Counted from the first letter of the stretch, positions 30,596-41,040 are shown. The stretch is 64,000 nt of DNA from Syngnathus acus (GCF_901709675.1 NC_051088.1:2836664-2900663); one strand, 5' to 3'. The notes: generated from the letters alone by a model not told the origin. Made by a program: numbers and translations.

Positions 30596-31283
30596 TATCC
30601 TGATCTATTCACCGGATTTGGAGACCCATGAGTCTCATGTTAAGTCGGTCCTGCAACGCCTCCTTGATCATCAACTTTACGTAAAAGCCGAAAAGAGCGA
30701 GTTTCACGCCAATACTATATCTTTCCTTGGCTTCATCATAGCCCCTGGTAAAGTACAGATGGACCCGGCAAAAGCAAGCGCGGTGACACAATGGCCTGTA
30801 CCTGATAGCCGCAAAAAAGTGCAGCAATTTCTTGGCTTCGCTAACTTTTATAGGCGGTTCATCAGAGGCTTCAGCGCCACAGCGGCTCCACTGCATGCTT
30901 TAACTTCCCCGACAGTTCCGTTCTGTTGGACGGCGAAGGCGGAAGCCGCCTTCCAGGAGTTGAAGAGGCGATTCAGCTCCGCCCCGATCCTCACACTGCC
31001 CGACCCATCTCGTCAGTTTGTGGTGGAGGTTGACGCCTCCGGTCAGGGAATCGGCGCCGTCTTGTCACTAAGGGCCCAGGCAGACAACAAGCTTCATCCG
31101 TGCGCGTTCCTGTCCCGACGGCTGACGCCCGCTGAACAGAATTATAACGTGGGGGATCGAGAATTGTTGGCGGTCAAACAGGCCCTCGAAGAATGGAGAC
31201 ACTGGCTGGAGGGAGCCCAGCAACCCTTCTTGGTTTGGACTGACCACAAGAACCTACTAAAAGAATGCTTTCAAGAATGCTAA
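30576..31283 (+). pseudogene. gypsy pol part 2: C-terminal reverse transcriptase and RNase H
   Basis: Opens with [11 protein letters not shown]; the catalytic YLDD box is at 30585-30596. It is followed by '[17 protein letters not shown]', the thumb region, and '[18 protein letters not shown]'. The RNase H domain starts near 30925. It keeps its acidic residues: the aspartate in [14 protein letters not shown], the glutamate in [12 protein letters not shown] and the aspartate in WTDHKNL. Right after DHKNL a short local duplication ('aatgctttcaagaatgct', 31266-31283) shifts the frame by plus one and produces a stop. The ORF track start at 30576 is not a true start; it is the resumption of pol. 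Confidence 0.88.
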
Positions 31284-32847
31284 AAGACTGAATTCACGCC
31301 AGGCTCGTTGGTCCCTTTTCTTTAATCGATTCAATTTCACCTTGTCTTACAGACCGGGGGCCAAAAACATCAAGCCCGATGCGCTATCGCGCATCTACAG
31401 TCCAGATCCGGTGGCCAAGGAGCCCGAACCCATTCTCCCCCCTCACTGTGTGGTGGGAGCCGTAACCTGGCCCATAGAGGGCCTGGTGAAGCAGGCCAAC
31501 AGCGACGAACCACCCCCTAGGGGATGCCCGGTGAATCGATTGTTTGTTCCCCCCAGGCTGCGTTCCCAAGTTGTCCACTGGGCACACACCTCCCGGCTCG
31601 CCTGTCATCCAGGCGTGCGAAGAACAATCTACGTAGTACAACAGAGATTCTGGTGGCCTTCCATGGGGGCAGACGTCAGGGAGTACGTTGCAGCCTGCTC
31701 CGTCTGTGCGCGGAATAAGAACACCCCCGGCACCCGTGTGGGTCTGCTGCAACCCCTCCCCATTCCCTCTCGACCATGGGCCGACATCTCGGTGGACTTT
31801 GTCACGGGGCTTCCTGCGTCAAATGGGAAGACGACGATACTCACTGTGGTGGACCGGTTCTCCAAGATGGCTCACTTCATTGCCTTGCCCAAGTTGCCTT
31901 CAGCTAAGCGGACGGCAGAAGTCCTCATGGACCACGTTTTCAGAATGCACGGATTTCCGCGGGACGTCGTTTCGGATAGGGGTCCCCAATTTGTGTCCAG
32001 GTTCTGGAGGGAGATTTGCAAGCTCATAGGGGCCACCGTGAGCCTCACTTCGCGCTATCACCCGGAGGCGAACGGCCAGGCGGAGTGCATAAACCAGCAG
32101 CTGGAAACAGGCCTCCGCTGCCTGGTAACCCAGAACCCCTCCTCGTGGAGCAAGAACCTAACGTGGGTGGAATACGCCCATAACTCCCTGCCTACCACGG
32201 CTACCGGGATGTCTCCCTTCATGTGCGTATTTGGCTACCAGCCCCCGGTCTTCCCCGATAGTGAGCCGGAGGTGTCCGTTACCTCGGCGCGCGCCGTGGT
32301 GAGTCGCTGTCGTCGCATCTGGGCAGCGGCACGAGCCACGCTGGTCCGCCAAGGCGATAGAGTCAAGAAGATGGCCGACCGGAGGCGACGACCGGCGCCC
32401 GTCTACCGGCGAGGCCAACGGGTCTGGCTGTCCGCCCGGGACCTTCCCCTCCAGGTGGGCTCCAGGAAGCTGGCCCCCCGTTTTGTGGGTCCGTTCCCCA
32501 TTTCCAGAGTCGTTGGTCCGGCCGCTGTACGACTCCGCCTGCCCCGGCCCCTTGCCGTGCATCCCACCTTCCACGTCGGGAAGATTAAGCCGGCCAGGGA
32601 GAGTAGGATGGTGCCGGCTCCCGCGCCGCCTCCGCGGACAGTGGGGGGTGGGCCTGCGTACGTGGTCAAGGAGCTGTTGGACGTGCGCAGGAAGGGACGG
32701 GGCTGGCAGTTCCTGGTCGACTGGGAGGGTTATGGGCCAGAGGAGCGGCAATGGGTGCCGCGGAGTTATATCTTGGATCCCGGTCTGCTTGATGCCTTCT
32801 ACGCGGCTCACCCCGATGCTCCTGGCCCGTCTGGGATCCGGCCCTAG
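31276..32847 (+). pseudogene. gypsy pol part 3: integrase with chromodomain
   Basis: This frame is open from [12 protein letters not shown], the end of RNase H, to a TAG at 32845-32847. The integrase zinc-binding domain is [13 protein letters not shown]...CSVC (HHCC, about 31577-31712). The catalytic core has aspartates in [10 protein letters not shown] and [10 protein letters not shown] and the glutamate in [10 protein letters not shown] (about 32083). A GPF/Y-type segment ([12 protein letters not shown]) follows. The C-terminus, [19 protein letters not shown] to [16 protein letters not shown], is a chromodomain with the aromatic cage positions filled. It targets insertion by reading histone marks in chromoviruses. 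No internal stops were seen here, so the most 3' third of pol is the best preserved. Confidence 0.92.
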
Positions 32848-32859
32848 AGGGGGGGGTTA
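32843..32859 (+). promoter_or_regulatory. Polypurine tract of the gypsy element
   Basis: AGAGGGGGGGGG followed by TTA lies immediately before the 3' LTR start at 32860 and overlaps the integrase stop codon. This is the expected primer site for plus-strand DNA synthesis. Confidence 0.75.
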
Positions 32860-33072
32860 TGTCATGCTGTCGTGTTTTGTGGGTTGTTTTTGTCTTGTCC
32901 TGTCCTTCGTATTGTCACTTCCTGTTTTATTTTTGTAACTCTCCTCTCGTTTCAGTTCGTGGGTCCTTCCTCTGCGCGTCAGGCCACTTGACTTCCCTGA
33001 TCCCAACCGTGTGCACCTGTGTCGTTGACCCTAATTGTCTGCACCTGTGTCCTCCTCCTTCTGTGTGTGTAT

Positions 33073-34203
33073 TAGAGATGCACCGATCCGATATCTGGAT
33101 CGGATATCGGCCCTGATATCAACAAAATAGATGGATCGGGTATCGGAAATTGCAGCCGATCTGTGAGCCGATCCTTTCCTTAATCTATTGGGACGCGGGC
33201 TATGTCATACGTCAGCAGCACGTGTGCCGCGGGACGCGAGCTACGTCATACGTCAGCAGCACGTGTGCCGCATGCCACGAGAGTTTTCTAAACAAACGCA
33301 AACATGGAGCGAACGAAAGAGTCAGCTGTGTGGAGGTACTTTAAACTGAACACGCCAACTAGCTCGACGGCAGTTTGTAATGTCTGCAAAGCTAATGTTG
33401 CCAGGGGTGCTGGTAGTACTGCCAGTTATAGTACTACCAATTTAATTAAGCATCTCCAGAAACACCACGCAACGGAGCACCAGGAGTTCCAGCAGTTGAG
33501 CAGATCAAAGGGAGCGGGAGGTGGACCTACACAGCAGTTAACGTTAGCAGATGCACGGCAAAGACGGGAGAAATTCCCAGGCAATAGCGCAAAAGCGATG
33601 AGAATTACTGAGAAAGTGCTGGAATTCATGGTTTTGGATGGACAACCGATGAGTGTTGTTGAAAACGAGGGCTTCCGACGTTTACTTGAGCACCTGGAGC
33701 CACGGTACAATTTGCCATCGCGCAAGTATAGACCGCACTGTCAGAAATGTATGAGAAAATGTGAGAACACTGGTCACAAGAATTAAGAGATGTAGATGCC
33801 ATGAGCTTCACAACTATGAAGAGACATGTTTACATTGCTTGATTATTGTATTTGACCAAGTCACTTGTTTATTCTCTTGTCCCGATGCTATATTTTATTT
33901 TTAATTCCACTCTGCACTTTCAGTATTTAGAACTAATTTTGAATGTTTTTTTTTTGTGTTCGACTAAGCAGAGCTTGTTTTCAGGGAGCACTTCTCATTG
34001 CTGCTTAAATGAGCATTTAAAGCAAAGAACTGTGTAGTCATGCCTGATGCCATTGCCTTTAGTCTTTTCTGTTCCACATGTAGAGGTATGTAGCTTGTTA
34101 AGTCAACTGTAATATCGGATCTGTATCGGGTATCGACCGATACGCAAAGCCACGGCATCGGTATCTGTATCGAAACTGAAAAAGTCGGATCGGTGCATCT
34201 CTA
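33073..34203 (+). mobile_element. hAT with BED zinc-finger ORF, inserted in the 3' LTR
   Basis: Ends TAGAGATGCACCGATCCGA and TCGGATCGGTGCATCTCTA with a perfect 8-bp duplication, gtgtgtat (33065-33072 and 34204-34211). It landed a few bases upstream of the LTR TATA box, which survives on the right side. Confidence 0.95.
33304..33786 (+). CDS. BED zinc-finger N-terminal half of a hAT transposase
   Basis: A 160-codon frame starting MERTKESAVWRYF. Residues 9-55 form a BED finger: the aromatic SAVWRYFKL, C-x2-C in AVCNVCKANV, and H-x4-H in LIKHLQKHHA. A glutamine/basic linker follows, then ITEKVLEFMVLDGQPMSVVE and GFRRLLEHLEPRYNLPSRKY, which match the region after the finger in ZBED1/ZBED4-like transposases. 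After RKY the residues lose similarity (RPHCQKCMRK) because the RNase H-like core has been deleted. The product would bind DNA but could not cut it. It is intact as an ORF, unlike most coding remnants here. Transcription is not known. Confidence 0.65.
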   Translation: MERTKESAVWRYFKLNTPTSSTAVCNVCKANVARGAGSTASYSTTNLIKHLQKHHATEHQEFQQLSRSKGAGGGPTQQLTLADARQRREKFPGNSAKAMRITEKVLEFMVLDGQPMSVVENEGFRRLLEHLEPRYNLPSRKYRPHCQKCMRKCENTGHKN

Positions 34204-34640
34204 GTGTGTATATAGCCTGCGTCTTCCCCTCGTCTTGTGCCAGAGCGTCTTGCCTTGTTATGCACACTAGCGATCACTTTTGTCACAGTCATCCCCAGAG
34301 AGTTATAGATAGAAGATACCTGTTGCCCAGCGTGAGCTCTGTGTTTTTTGGTTTAGTTAGGTTTTTGCCATTGTTTTCCCTCATTGTTGAGGCACCTTTT
34401 GTTTGCTGTTCCCAGCCTTTTTCCTCGTTTTTGAGGCGCTTTGGTTTTTGCCTTTTTGTCCCTCATCGTGAGGCGCTTTTTGTTTTTGTGCGGTCTTCCG
34501 CTTAAGAGAATAAAACACCTCTTGTCGGAACTCTGCATTCGAGTCCTCTCCCTGCTCCAAGCCTGACACGGTCCGCGAAAATATTTCTGACACGTAACCG
34601 ATCCATGGCGCAAAAAAGGTTGGGGACCACTGGTTTAACG

Positions 34641-34734
34641 GAGTGTTACGTGTTTGATTCGCTGCGTAGGGTCAGTCAACAACCTGGCACCAGCGGCAAC
34701 ATTAGCCCGAGCCCGACGTGCAGTTTTACTGCAG
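34641..34734 (+). pseudogene. hAT P transposase segment ending at a splice donor
   Basis: Continues the zinc-finger remnant of 27152-27237 after the hAT G insertion. It has codons for VFDSLRRVSQQPGTSGNISPSP and ends at CAG/GTAACT (donor at 34735). The acceptor is probably TTTCATTTTAG at 35616-35626. The assignment rests on frame continuity and the two splice signals. Confidence 0.35.
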
Positions 34735-34735
34735 G

Positions 34736-34769
<34 letters not shown>
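34735..34769. repeat. (TAAC)n microsatellite
   Basis: About nine TAAC units. More degenerate units continue at 35537-35565 on the other side of the inserted TA element. Confidence 0.85.
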
Positions 34770-34771
<2 letters not shown>

Positions 34772-35536
34772 GTCTTTTCCATGTATAATACGCACCCTAA
34801 AAATGTCATGTTGATGCTGGGAAAAAAAACCTGTACCCATGTATAATACGCACCCAAATTTCGACTCCTACTTAAGTCCGTAAACGTAAAATTATTTCAG
34901 AAAAAAGATCATCTTTGGGAACAACCGGATGTTATTCTGCCGGTCAGTATCACTGCGCATGCGCTAGCAAACTCGATAGCGGAGAAATGTTTCGGATTTG
35001 TGCAGGGTACATTGTGACAGCAAACGAGCAGGTGATCGAGCAAGCGTCTGATACGAGAGCATTGTGTTCGTATGGAGCGTGTTTGAAGTGAACAGCAGAG
35101 AGGAAAGGAACAAGGCAAAGTGTTGTGAAATAAAATATTACCTGTAATACGCATTTAGGTTTAGAACTGAACTCTCGCTCTTTATATAGCTGACGTGTCT
35201 TGCGCATCCGTTCTGCGCATCTGTAATGGCGGCCTCCGTATGATATCCGGTTTGCGATGGAGATGAAAAAACAAACAATATTTGACAACACACCATCAAG
35301 GATTGCACCATCGCATCAAACGATGTGTCGTCAATTATGAATTTTACTGACTAAGTGTGTTGGGCAGGATGGCTGAATGCGATGCGCGATTGACAACAAA
35401 CAAGAAGAAAGGTGATTTCAAGTTTTATTTCGAGGGAGATTTTTTTCAAAAATTGTTGTACCCATGTATAATACGCACCCAAGATTTTAGGACAATAAAT
35501 TAGTTAAAGTTTGCACATTATACATGGAAAAAACGG
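34770..35536 (+). mobile_element. TA-flanked MITE, family V, copy 1
   Basis: Ends CGTCTTTTCCATGTATAATA and TTATACATGGAAAAAACGG, with TA on each side. An inner repeat, 'gtacccatgtataatacgca', occurs near both ends. No coding capacity. Other copies: 36342-37211 and 63885-64000. Confidence 0.8.
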
Positions 35537-35539
35537 TAA

Positions 35540-36100
35540 CTAACCAACTAACAAACTAACACTACTAGCTCCTTTTCTATAATTGTAAAATATGTCAGGC
35601 AAATCGTGTCTCATGTTTCATTTTAGATGACGAGAGACAACGCCTGACTGGTTCAGACGCCAGCAGTATTGTACCTCTGGCTTATCCGTTCTATTGTAAG
35701 AGAATGTTTGCATTCTTCACTCTTGTCATATGTCATATTTACACAAAGTTAAAATATATAAAACAAAATGATCATAATCATGAAGCTTAGGCTTCTTCCT
35801 ACTCCTTTTCGAACAGTGATGTATATTGTTTGTTGTTGTTGTTTTTTTTGTTTGTTTGTATTGTTTTTTTATCCTTTAAATCATGTTCGAAATAAAGATT
35901 CATTCTTTCATAATCGTCTTGAAGAAATGGGTTCGAAATACAAAAAGTCCTGCCTAGCTTCAAAAACAGATACGCTCAAACCTCATTGAATAAAGTACAA
36001 AAGCAGACAAGTATATTCACATATTAAATCAATAAAGGAAACATTTTAAGCATATAATTATACCTACACACCAAATCAATAAAGCAGACATAACTAGACA
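35540..36100. other. hAT P interior, AT-rich, mostly non-coding
   Basis: A splice-acceptor-like TTTCATTTTAG at 35616-35626 is followed by a short open stretch (DDERQRLTGSDASSIVPL). The rest is low-complexity T/G- and A/T-rich DNA with nothing else recognised. Confidence 0.35.
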
Positions 36101-36341
36101 TTTTTGATAGGTGGTAATGACAAAGGTTTTTATAACTTTATGATCTGATATGTATTTCTGTGCACTTTGAAATAATTTGTTTTTGATATATTGCCTGAAT
36201 AGCTTAATGACCCCTTAAGGAACTGTTTAATGCATGCCTGATGATTTTCTAAATCACGGACACTGCCAAAGTCATCTAAAAATGTTCAGTACTTGATTAT
36301 ATCTTATGTTTTGATGAATGCTAGACGCCAGCTTTGGATTA

Positions 36342-37211
36342 CCGTTTTTTTCCGTGTATAATGCGCAAAATTTAACTAATTTATTGTCCTAAAATCTGGG
36401 GTGCGCATTATACATGGGTACAAATTTTTTTTAATTTTTAAATTTTTATTTTTATTTTTATTTTTTTAAGAAAATCATGGTACAACAAAACCAACAACAG
36501 GACTGACCGACAATAGTGTGTTTGTACTGTGCTCTGGTCATTTCGTCAAAGAAGGGATAATAGTCCTCTTCTCTTCTTGACTGACAATGAATGTGATAGT
36601 TTAATACAATCAGCAAATAACAAAATGCGTATTACAGGTAATGTTTTATTTCACAACACTTTGCCTTGTTCCTTTCGTCTCTGCTGTTCACTTCAAACAC
36701 GCTCCATACGAACGCAATGCTCTCGTATCAGACGCTTGCTCGATCACCTGCTCGTTTGCTGTCACAATGTACCCTACACAAATCCGAAACATTTGTTGCG
36801 GCTCCGAGTCACGACGAGGGGCAAGTTTTGGTTTCCAAGGGTGTTTTTATTCCTCTTCAACGTCTCTCCCATACAGAGCCGCCTTTTTCACATGTCCGCA
36901 CGTCACTTTCCTCTCTTTTCATCTGATCGCGGTGGTGCCTTTACGGGCAGTCGGAGAAATCAACGCCAACAAAAAAAAATACATCCAGCCTAGTTAAGAC
37001 CATACCAAAGACTATAAAAATGGGACCCATTGCCTCCCTGCGTGTGTGACGATCATTGGGACTTAAAAAAAAATAAAATAATAAAATAAAAAAATAAATA
37101 AAACAAATTGGGTGCGTATTATGCATGGGTACAGGCTTTTTTCCAGCATCAACATGCCATTTTTAGGGTGCGTATTATACATGGGGGCGCATTATACACG
37201 GAAAAAAACGG
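36342..37211 (-). mobile_element. TA-flanked MITE, family V, copy 2
   Basis: Ends CCGTTTTTTTCCGTGTATAA and TTATACACGGAAAAAAACGG. The interior reverse-matches copy 1 ('gcgtattacaggtaatgttt', 'ctcgtatcagacgcttgctc'). The repeat R copy at 47646 shows the same position without the insertion. A SINE remnant lies at 37005-37066. Confidence 0.8.
37005..37066 (+). mobile_element. SINE remnant (55019-55290 family)
   Basis: Contains 'tgggacccattgcctccctg' and 'gtgtgtgacgatcattggga' brought together by a deletion of the central part seen at 55110-55280. Confidence 0.6.
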
Positions 37212-38061
37212 TTCTACTGAACGTTCTGGACAGAGGGAAATGTTTTGCCTAACAATGAAAAGATATGTGTCAAAAGATAGTGTCAAAAGAACAAACAAAC
37301 AAATGCATGGAAAGTGGTGAGTAAGAAGTTTGCATAGTCAGGGAACATTAACAAATTGATGATGTCACAGGCAAAATTTCACAATTCCGTACAAAATGAC
37401 AAAATTGAAAGAATGATGAATAGGCGGTGTGCGACAGTGGGCGAAGTGGATGTATGTGCAAGAATGGTTTACAGGAAGGACACTTGGAGATAAAACCAGT
37501 GCCAGAGGAAGAGCGGCAGGAGGAAAACAACCAAGAATCCGGCCAAAGGTGATCGCCAAGGCCGAAAGACGGGATGGAAAACAACAGCCCCCACACACAT
37601 CGAATTGCCCATAATCAGCACCCAACCCCACGGAACCAGCTCTCACCGAACCAGCACCCACTCCCATGGAATCAAACTCTCCTGCGAACTTGCCACACCC
37701 CCTGACTCATCACCCATCAAACTCGGCCCACACTGACATGTGCAACTGAGTATAAGCTGACCAAAGAACCTTGACCATTGCCTTTTCTGAATGGAGACTT
37801 TCGTCTCTTGAGCATGGTCGCACGAAAGGCCCAGCGCTGTATTGTACTTTCCTGAAAACAGAGCTTTTTTAACAAGAATTGTGATCAACCAACATGTGTA
37901 AGTCTAAATTTTGTTTCGGTGTCTTAGCCTTTTCCTAAAACTGAAGAAATAAAACGCGCACACATTGAGTAAATTGGATAACAGGTGATTGGCTATGGCT
38001 TTTGCCATGAGGCGCGGATAGCGCGCTTCCCAAATTGTGGACCAAATCCAACAGTCTATGT

Positions 38062-39353
38062 CAGGGGTGGGCAAACTTTTTGACTCGCGGGCCGAACTGG
38101 GTTCTAAATTTGGACCGGAGGGCCGAACCAGGAGCAGATGGACGTAGTGTTTGTGTGAAGTAATATAAGCGACCTGTAAAGGTCATTGCATAAAAGATTT
38201 TGGCCTTTAGTAGGTAGTAAAGCATGGATATTCCAAACAAGTTTTTTGAAAACAAATGCATTTATTAACAGCATTAAAAAAAAATCACTAAAAAACTGCT
38301 ATCACTGATTCTCATAAAATACGACACTATTATTATGAATAACAGTCTCCATCACTTCAGTGCCTGCAGGTCAGATTAATTTAGATTAATTTTTATCTTA
38401 TGAGATCACATCAAACAGCAAACATTCTGACCAAATATATCATCTTGAAGAATCGGTGAAAGCATACATCCAAATAAAGTAATCAAAACGGCAACACGGT
38501 GAGGGGTATCTGAACATCAGAGCAGAGTTTTAACTCACAAACACCTGGTAACAGAGGTGAGGAAACGGGAAACACTTCCTTAAAGTAAGCCTTAAGAACT
38601 TTACAGGTTAAGATTAGTCGCAAACAGGTGGTGCATCAATGTCCTTGAGCATCCTGCATTGTTTGAAAATGAGAATGGTCGCTAGTTTCAATCCCTGCTA
38701 TGTGTACAAATCATATTCAAAATGCATTTTTTTACAACAAACTTGAGAGCCTCCCCTTCATTTTCAGTGGGAACAGTGTTGTTGGTCTCCCTTTTTTGCT
38801 AGTGCATCATAGTCTGGAGTAAAATTTGTTGTGGCAATTCTTAGGAGAGATCCGTTTACCTCGATCTGTGACGGGTTGATGTGGCTGAACGTCACGTCGC
38901 GTACGTCGAGCCAAATTGGCCACTCTTTTAACATTCGGCACTCACTTCTTTTCATCGGGCCACTCATTTTAATGGAAGGATTCCAGGGGAAGGTTTGTGG
39001 GTGGCTTTAGCGTAAAACTGTATCTGAAAGCTCAGCGAGCGAATTACAAGAATGCTGTCGTCACAGCCCACGCTCTAAATTCGGGACTGATACAAATAGA
39101 GCGCGGGTGCGCCATGTCCGTACTACTGAGTACGTACGTACACGCACTTGTGAGTGTGCACCGAGCTTTCTGACACGGCTTCCGGTAGTAAATGCGCAGG
39201 CGAGCGCTTCCCCATCTACTGGGGAAACGCAGTCATTGCAGGCAAAATGACCAAAAAAATTTTTTAATAATACAATTAATTCAGGGTTGGCGGGCCGGAT
39301 TAAACGGTCCCAGGGCCGGATGTGGCCCGCGGGCCGTAGTTTGCCCACCCCTG
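38062..39353 (-). mobile_element. Non-autonomous hAT, family W, copy b
   Basis: Ends CAGGGGTGGGCAAAC and GTTTGCCCACCCCTG with a perfect 8-bp duplication, gtctatgt (38054-38061 and 39354-39361). It is 1292 bp, the longest of the three W copies. Confidence 0.93.
38764..38967 (-). pseudogene. Short hAT W reading frame, diverged
   Basis: Starts MSGPMKRSECRMLKEW and ends TTNFTPDYDALAKKGDQQHC. It has the same N-terminus joined to the same C-terminus as the 78-codon ORF at 10441-10677, over 67 codons. The basic PKKRKV run is reduced to MKR here and the middle is altered, so the putative nuclear signal is lost. It is open but has drifted. Confidence 0.6.
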
Positions 39354-39471
39354 GTCTATGTGCTTCCTTTTTCCCAAATGAGAATCGATAAGAGAATTGA
39401 TAAAGAATTGGATCGTTAAACAATCGAAAATGGAATCGGAATCGTAAAAATCTTATCAATTCCCATCCCTA

Positions 39472-40559
39472 GGCACAACTCAATACATATCCTTCAACTT
39501 TACAGTTGTGCTTCATTACAGGTTAATTGGCTTTTATTTGGGCCTGAGCAGTGCAGAGGAGCTCATGAAATCACTTTGTTTCTTTGCCGTTATAGTAATT
39601 GTTGTTCTGTTATACAGTATAAATAAATCAGATTTTTTTAGGCTTTCCCACTCTTAAAAACTCAGAATTTAATTTTGCAGGCATGATGCTTCTGGTGAAA
39701 ATGTGCTTGGAGAAGGATTTTACTTGCATACAAAATTAGCCTAATAGTGAGCCCTAGAACAAAAAAATTGTTGATAATGTGTGGTTTGACAGTAGCATTG
39801 GGATTTTGAAACATGAGTTGATAAACGGGCCACATAATCCTCTGTGCGGCGCTTAAAACAGCCTGACAGCTGTACGTGACTGACAAGTCAATGAAAATGG
39901 AAAAACACCTGACCATGAGTGTTCAAACACCACGGAGTGACTATAAATATGAACTCAGGAGCGCATATATTTACAACCTCAAATTCCAATGAAGTTGCGA
40001 AATAAAATTGAAACCAGATTTGTTGTTGTTTGAGTTTTGTTTTGAATAATTATACAGTATATAGATACTACACATCAACATATACATACAGATTGACATG
40101 TGCACGCATATTCACGCATGCACGCACACACACACACACACACACACACGCATATAAACACACACGCTACATTGCTGTTTTCCAAATATCTGTCCGATCG
40201 TTAAAGTACCTAGTTGGTACTTATGATTCATCCATTCTTATTTACTGATGTTGACATTGACACTCAGGTAGTTCACTTGTGCAGTAGATGCAAACATTGT
40301 GATATAGGTAACCTGAAAATATAAACGCAGGTATAGGCACTAAATTGTATAGGTATTGTCTTCGACATGCAAACATTTCTTTGTTTTTTATTCAACATAC
40401 TTCTTTCCAATTATAGCAGCTCATCCTGCCCATTTGCCTTGAAACCAGATGCTCTTCTTCGTTTTCTTCGCTAGAGCATGCCACAGAGGAGATTGACCAA
40501 TCTCGCACATCAAACCACCCATCCACCTTTTTGCCCTCCCCCTGTGTCTTTCTGTCAGA
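39472..40559. other. Unique sequence with a short (CA)n tract
   Basis: No gene recognised. A CA microsatellite lies at about 40121-40150. Confidence 0.45.
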
Positions 40560-40624
40560 GAGCGAGAGCGCAAGAGCGATCCATGGGGGAGGGGAGTGCT
40601 CACTCTCTTGTCACAAGCTAACAC

Positions 40625-40714
<90 letters not shown>

Positions 40715-40846
40715 GAGTTGTGTCCCATATGTGAGGAAAAAAAGCAAAGCAGATCACACACACAAACAGTTGCCTGGTCCAGTCTGCTCTCCGGATTATC
40801 CAAGCGCTGCTATCAGATGGGATGGAGGATATGCAGGCATGAAGAG
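40560..40846 (+). other. Candidate 5' untranslated exon
   Basis: The GA tract and following DNA end at GAAGAG/GTAAAG (donor at 40847), and an acceptor lies 1.1 kb downstream (41938). This is only a splice-signal argument; no promoter was identified. Confidence 0.15.
40629..40710. repeat. (GA)n microsatellite
   Basis: About 41 uninterrupted GA units. The RE/LS-repeat open frames across it are artefacts. Confidence 0.95.
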
Positions 40847-40939
40847 GTAAAGCTGCACGCCTTCTTGAGCTCTCCCTCTTACTTTCTGTAATGATTTGCT
40901 GCCATGACTTTAGAAGTCACACAGGCTAGCTGCTTGAGG

Positions 40940-41040
40940 AAGGAATAAAAGAAGGAAGGAGGGGTGGAAGGAAGGAAAAAAGATGGAAGGCAGGAGGAAA
41001 GGGAGAAAGGAAGGGAAGATGGAAAGAAAGCAGAAGGAAC
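40940..41040. repeat. Purine-rich GGAA low-complexity tract
   Basis: Irregular GGAA/GAAA repeats over about 100 bp. Confidence 0.7.

Larger units (their letters stand above)
27907..34568 (+). mobile_element. Sushi-like Ty3/gypsy chromovirus retrotransposon, inactive
   Basis: Two LTRs (27907-28476 and 32860-34568) both start TGTCATGCTG and end CTGACA. They are 570 bp each once a hAT in the right one is removed. A perfect 5-bp duplication, cggtc, flanks the element (27902-27906 and 34569-34573). The internal region holds gag with a CCHC knuckle, an aspartic protease, reverse transcriptase, RNase H, an integrase with HHCC and DDE residues, and a C-terminal chromodomain: the domain order of a chromovirus. 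By eye the LTRs differ at about 11 of 570 positions (about 2 percent). Three frame changes and one nonsense codon disable it. It sits inside hAT G. Confidence 0.95.
32860..34568 (+). repeat. 3' LTR of the gypsy element, split by a hAT
   Basis: LTR sequence at 32860-33072 and 34204-34568, separated by a hAT of 1131 bp. Removing the hAT and one 8-bp duplication gives exactly 570 bp, the length of the 5' LTR. Confidence 0.93.
27238..34632 (+). mobile_element. hAT, family G, copy 2, containing a gypsy element
   Basis: Ends CAGTGGTCCCCAACC and GGTTGGGGACCACTG with a perfect 8-bp duplication, gtttaacg (27230-27237 and 34633-34640). Without the gypsy insertion it is about 0.73 kb. It keeps more of the transposase reading frame (27421-27780) than the copy at 4031-4589. 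Confidence 0.93.
36103..38053 (+). repeat. Interspersed repeat R, copy 1, interrupted
   Basis: The reverse complement of 47646-48726 matches in order: 'atatgtatttctgtgcac', 'atgcctgatg', 'gtacttgattatatctt', 'cacttggagataaaacc', 'ttttgccatgaggcgcgga'. A family V element (36342-37211) interrupts it. I found no coding domain; the type of element is unknown. Confidence 0.65.
26226..39471 (+). mobile_element. hAT, family P, expanded to 13.2 kb by nested insertions
   Basis: The left end AAGGGCTGGGAATTG (26226) and right end CAATTCCCATCCCTA (39471) are inverted repeats of one hAT type. Just inside the left end the DNA encodes remnants of a BED zinc-finger transposase. Inside it lie, in order: a Tigger-like element (26461-27149), hAT G (27238-34632) holding a gypsy element, a TA element (34770-35536), repeat R (36103-38053) and hAT W (38062-39353). 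No 8-bp duplication is recognisable at its ends (catttaac against ggcacaac). Treating the two ends as one copy is therefore inference from orientation and from the continuity of the coding remnants. Confidence 0.6.

Noticed and set aside
32158-32811. 217-codon minus-strand open frame
   Set aside because: Shadow of the GC-rich gypsy integrase frame.
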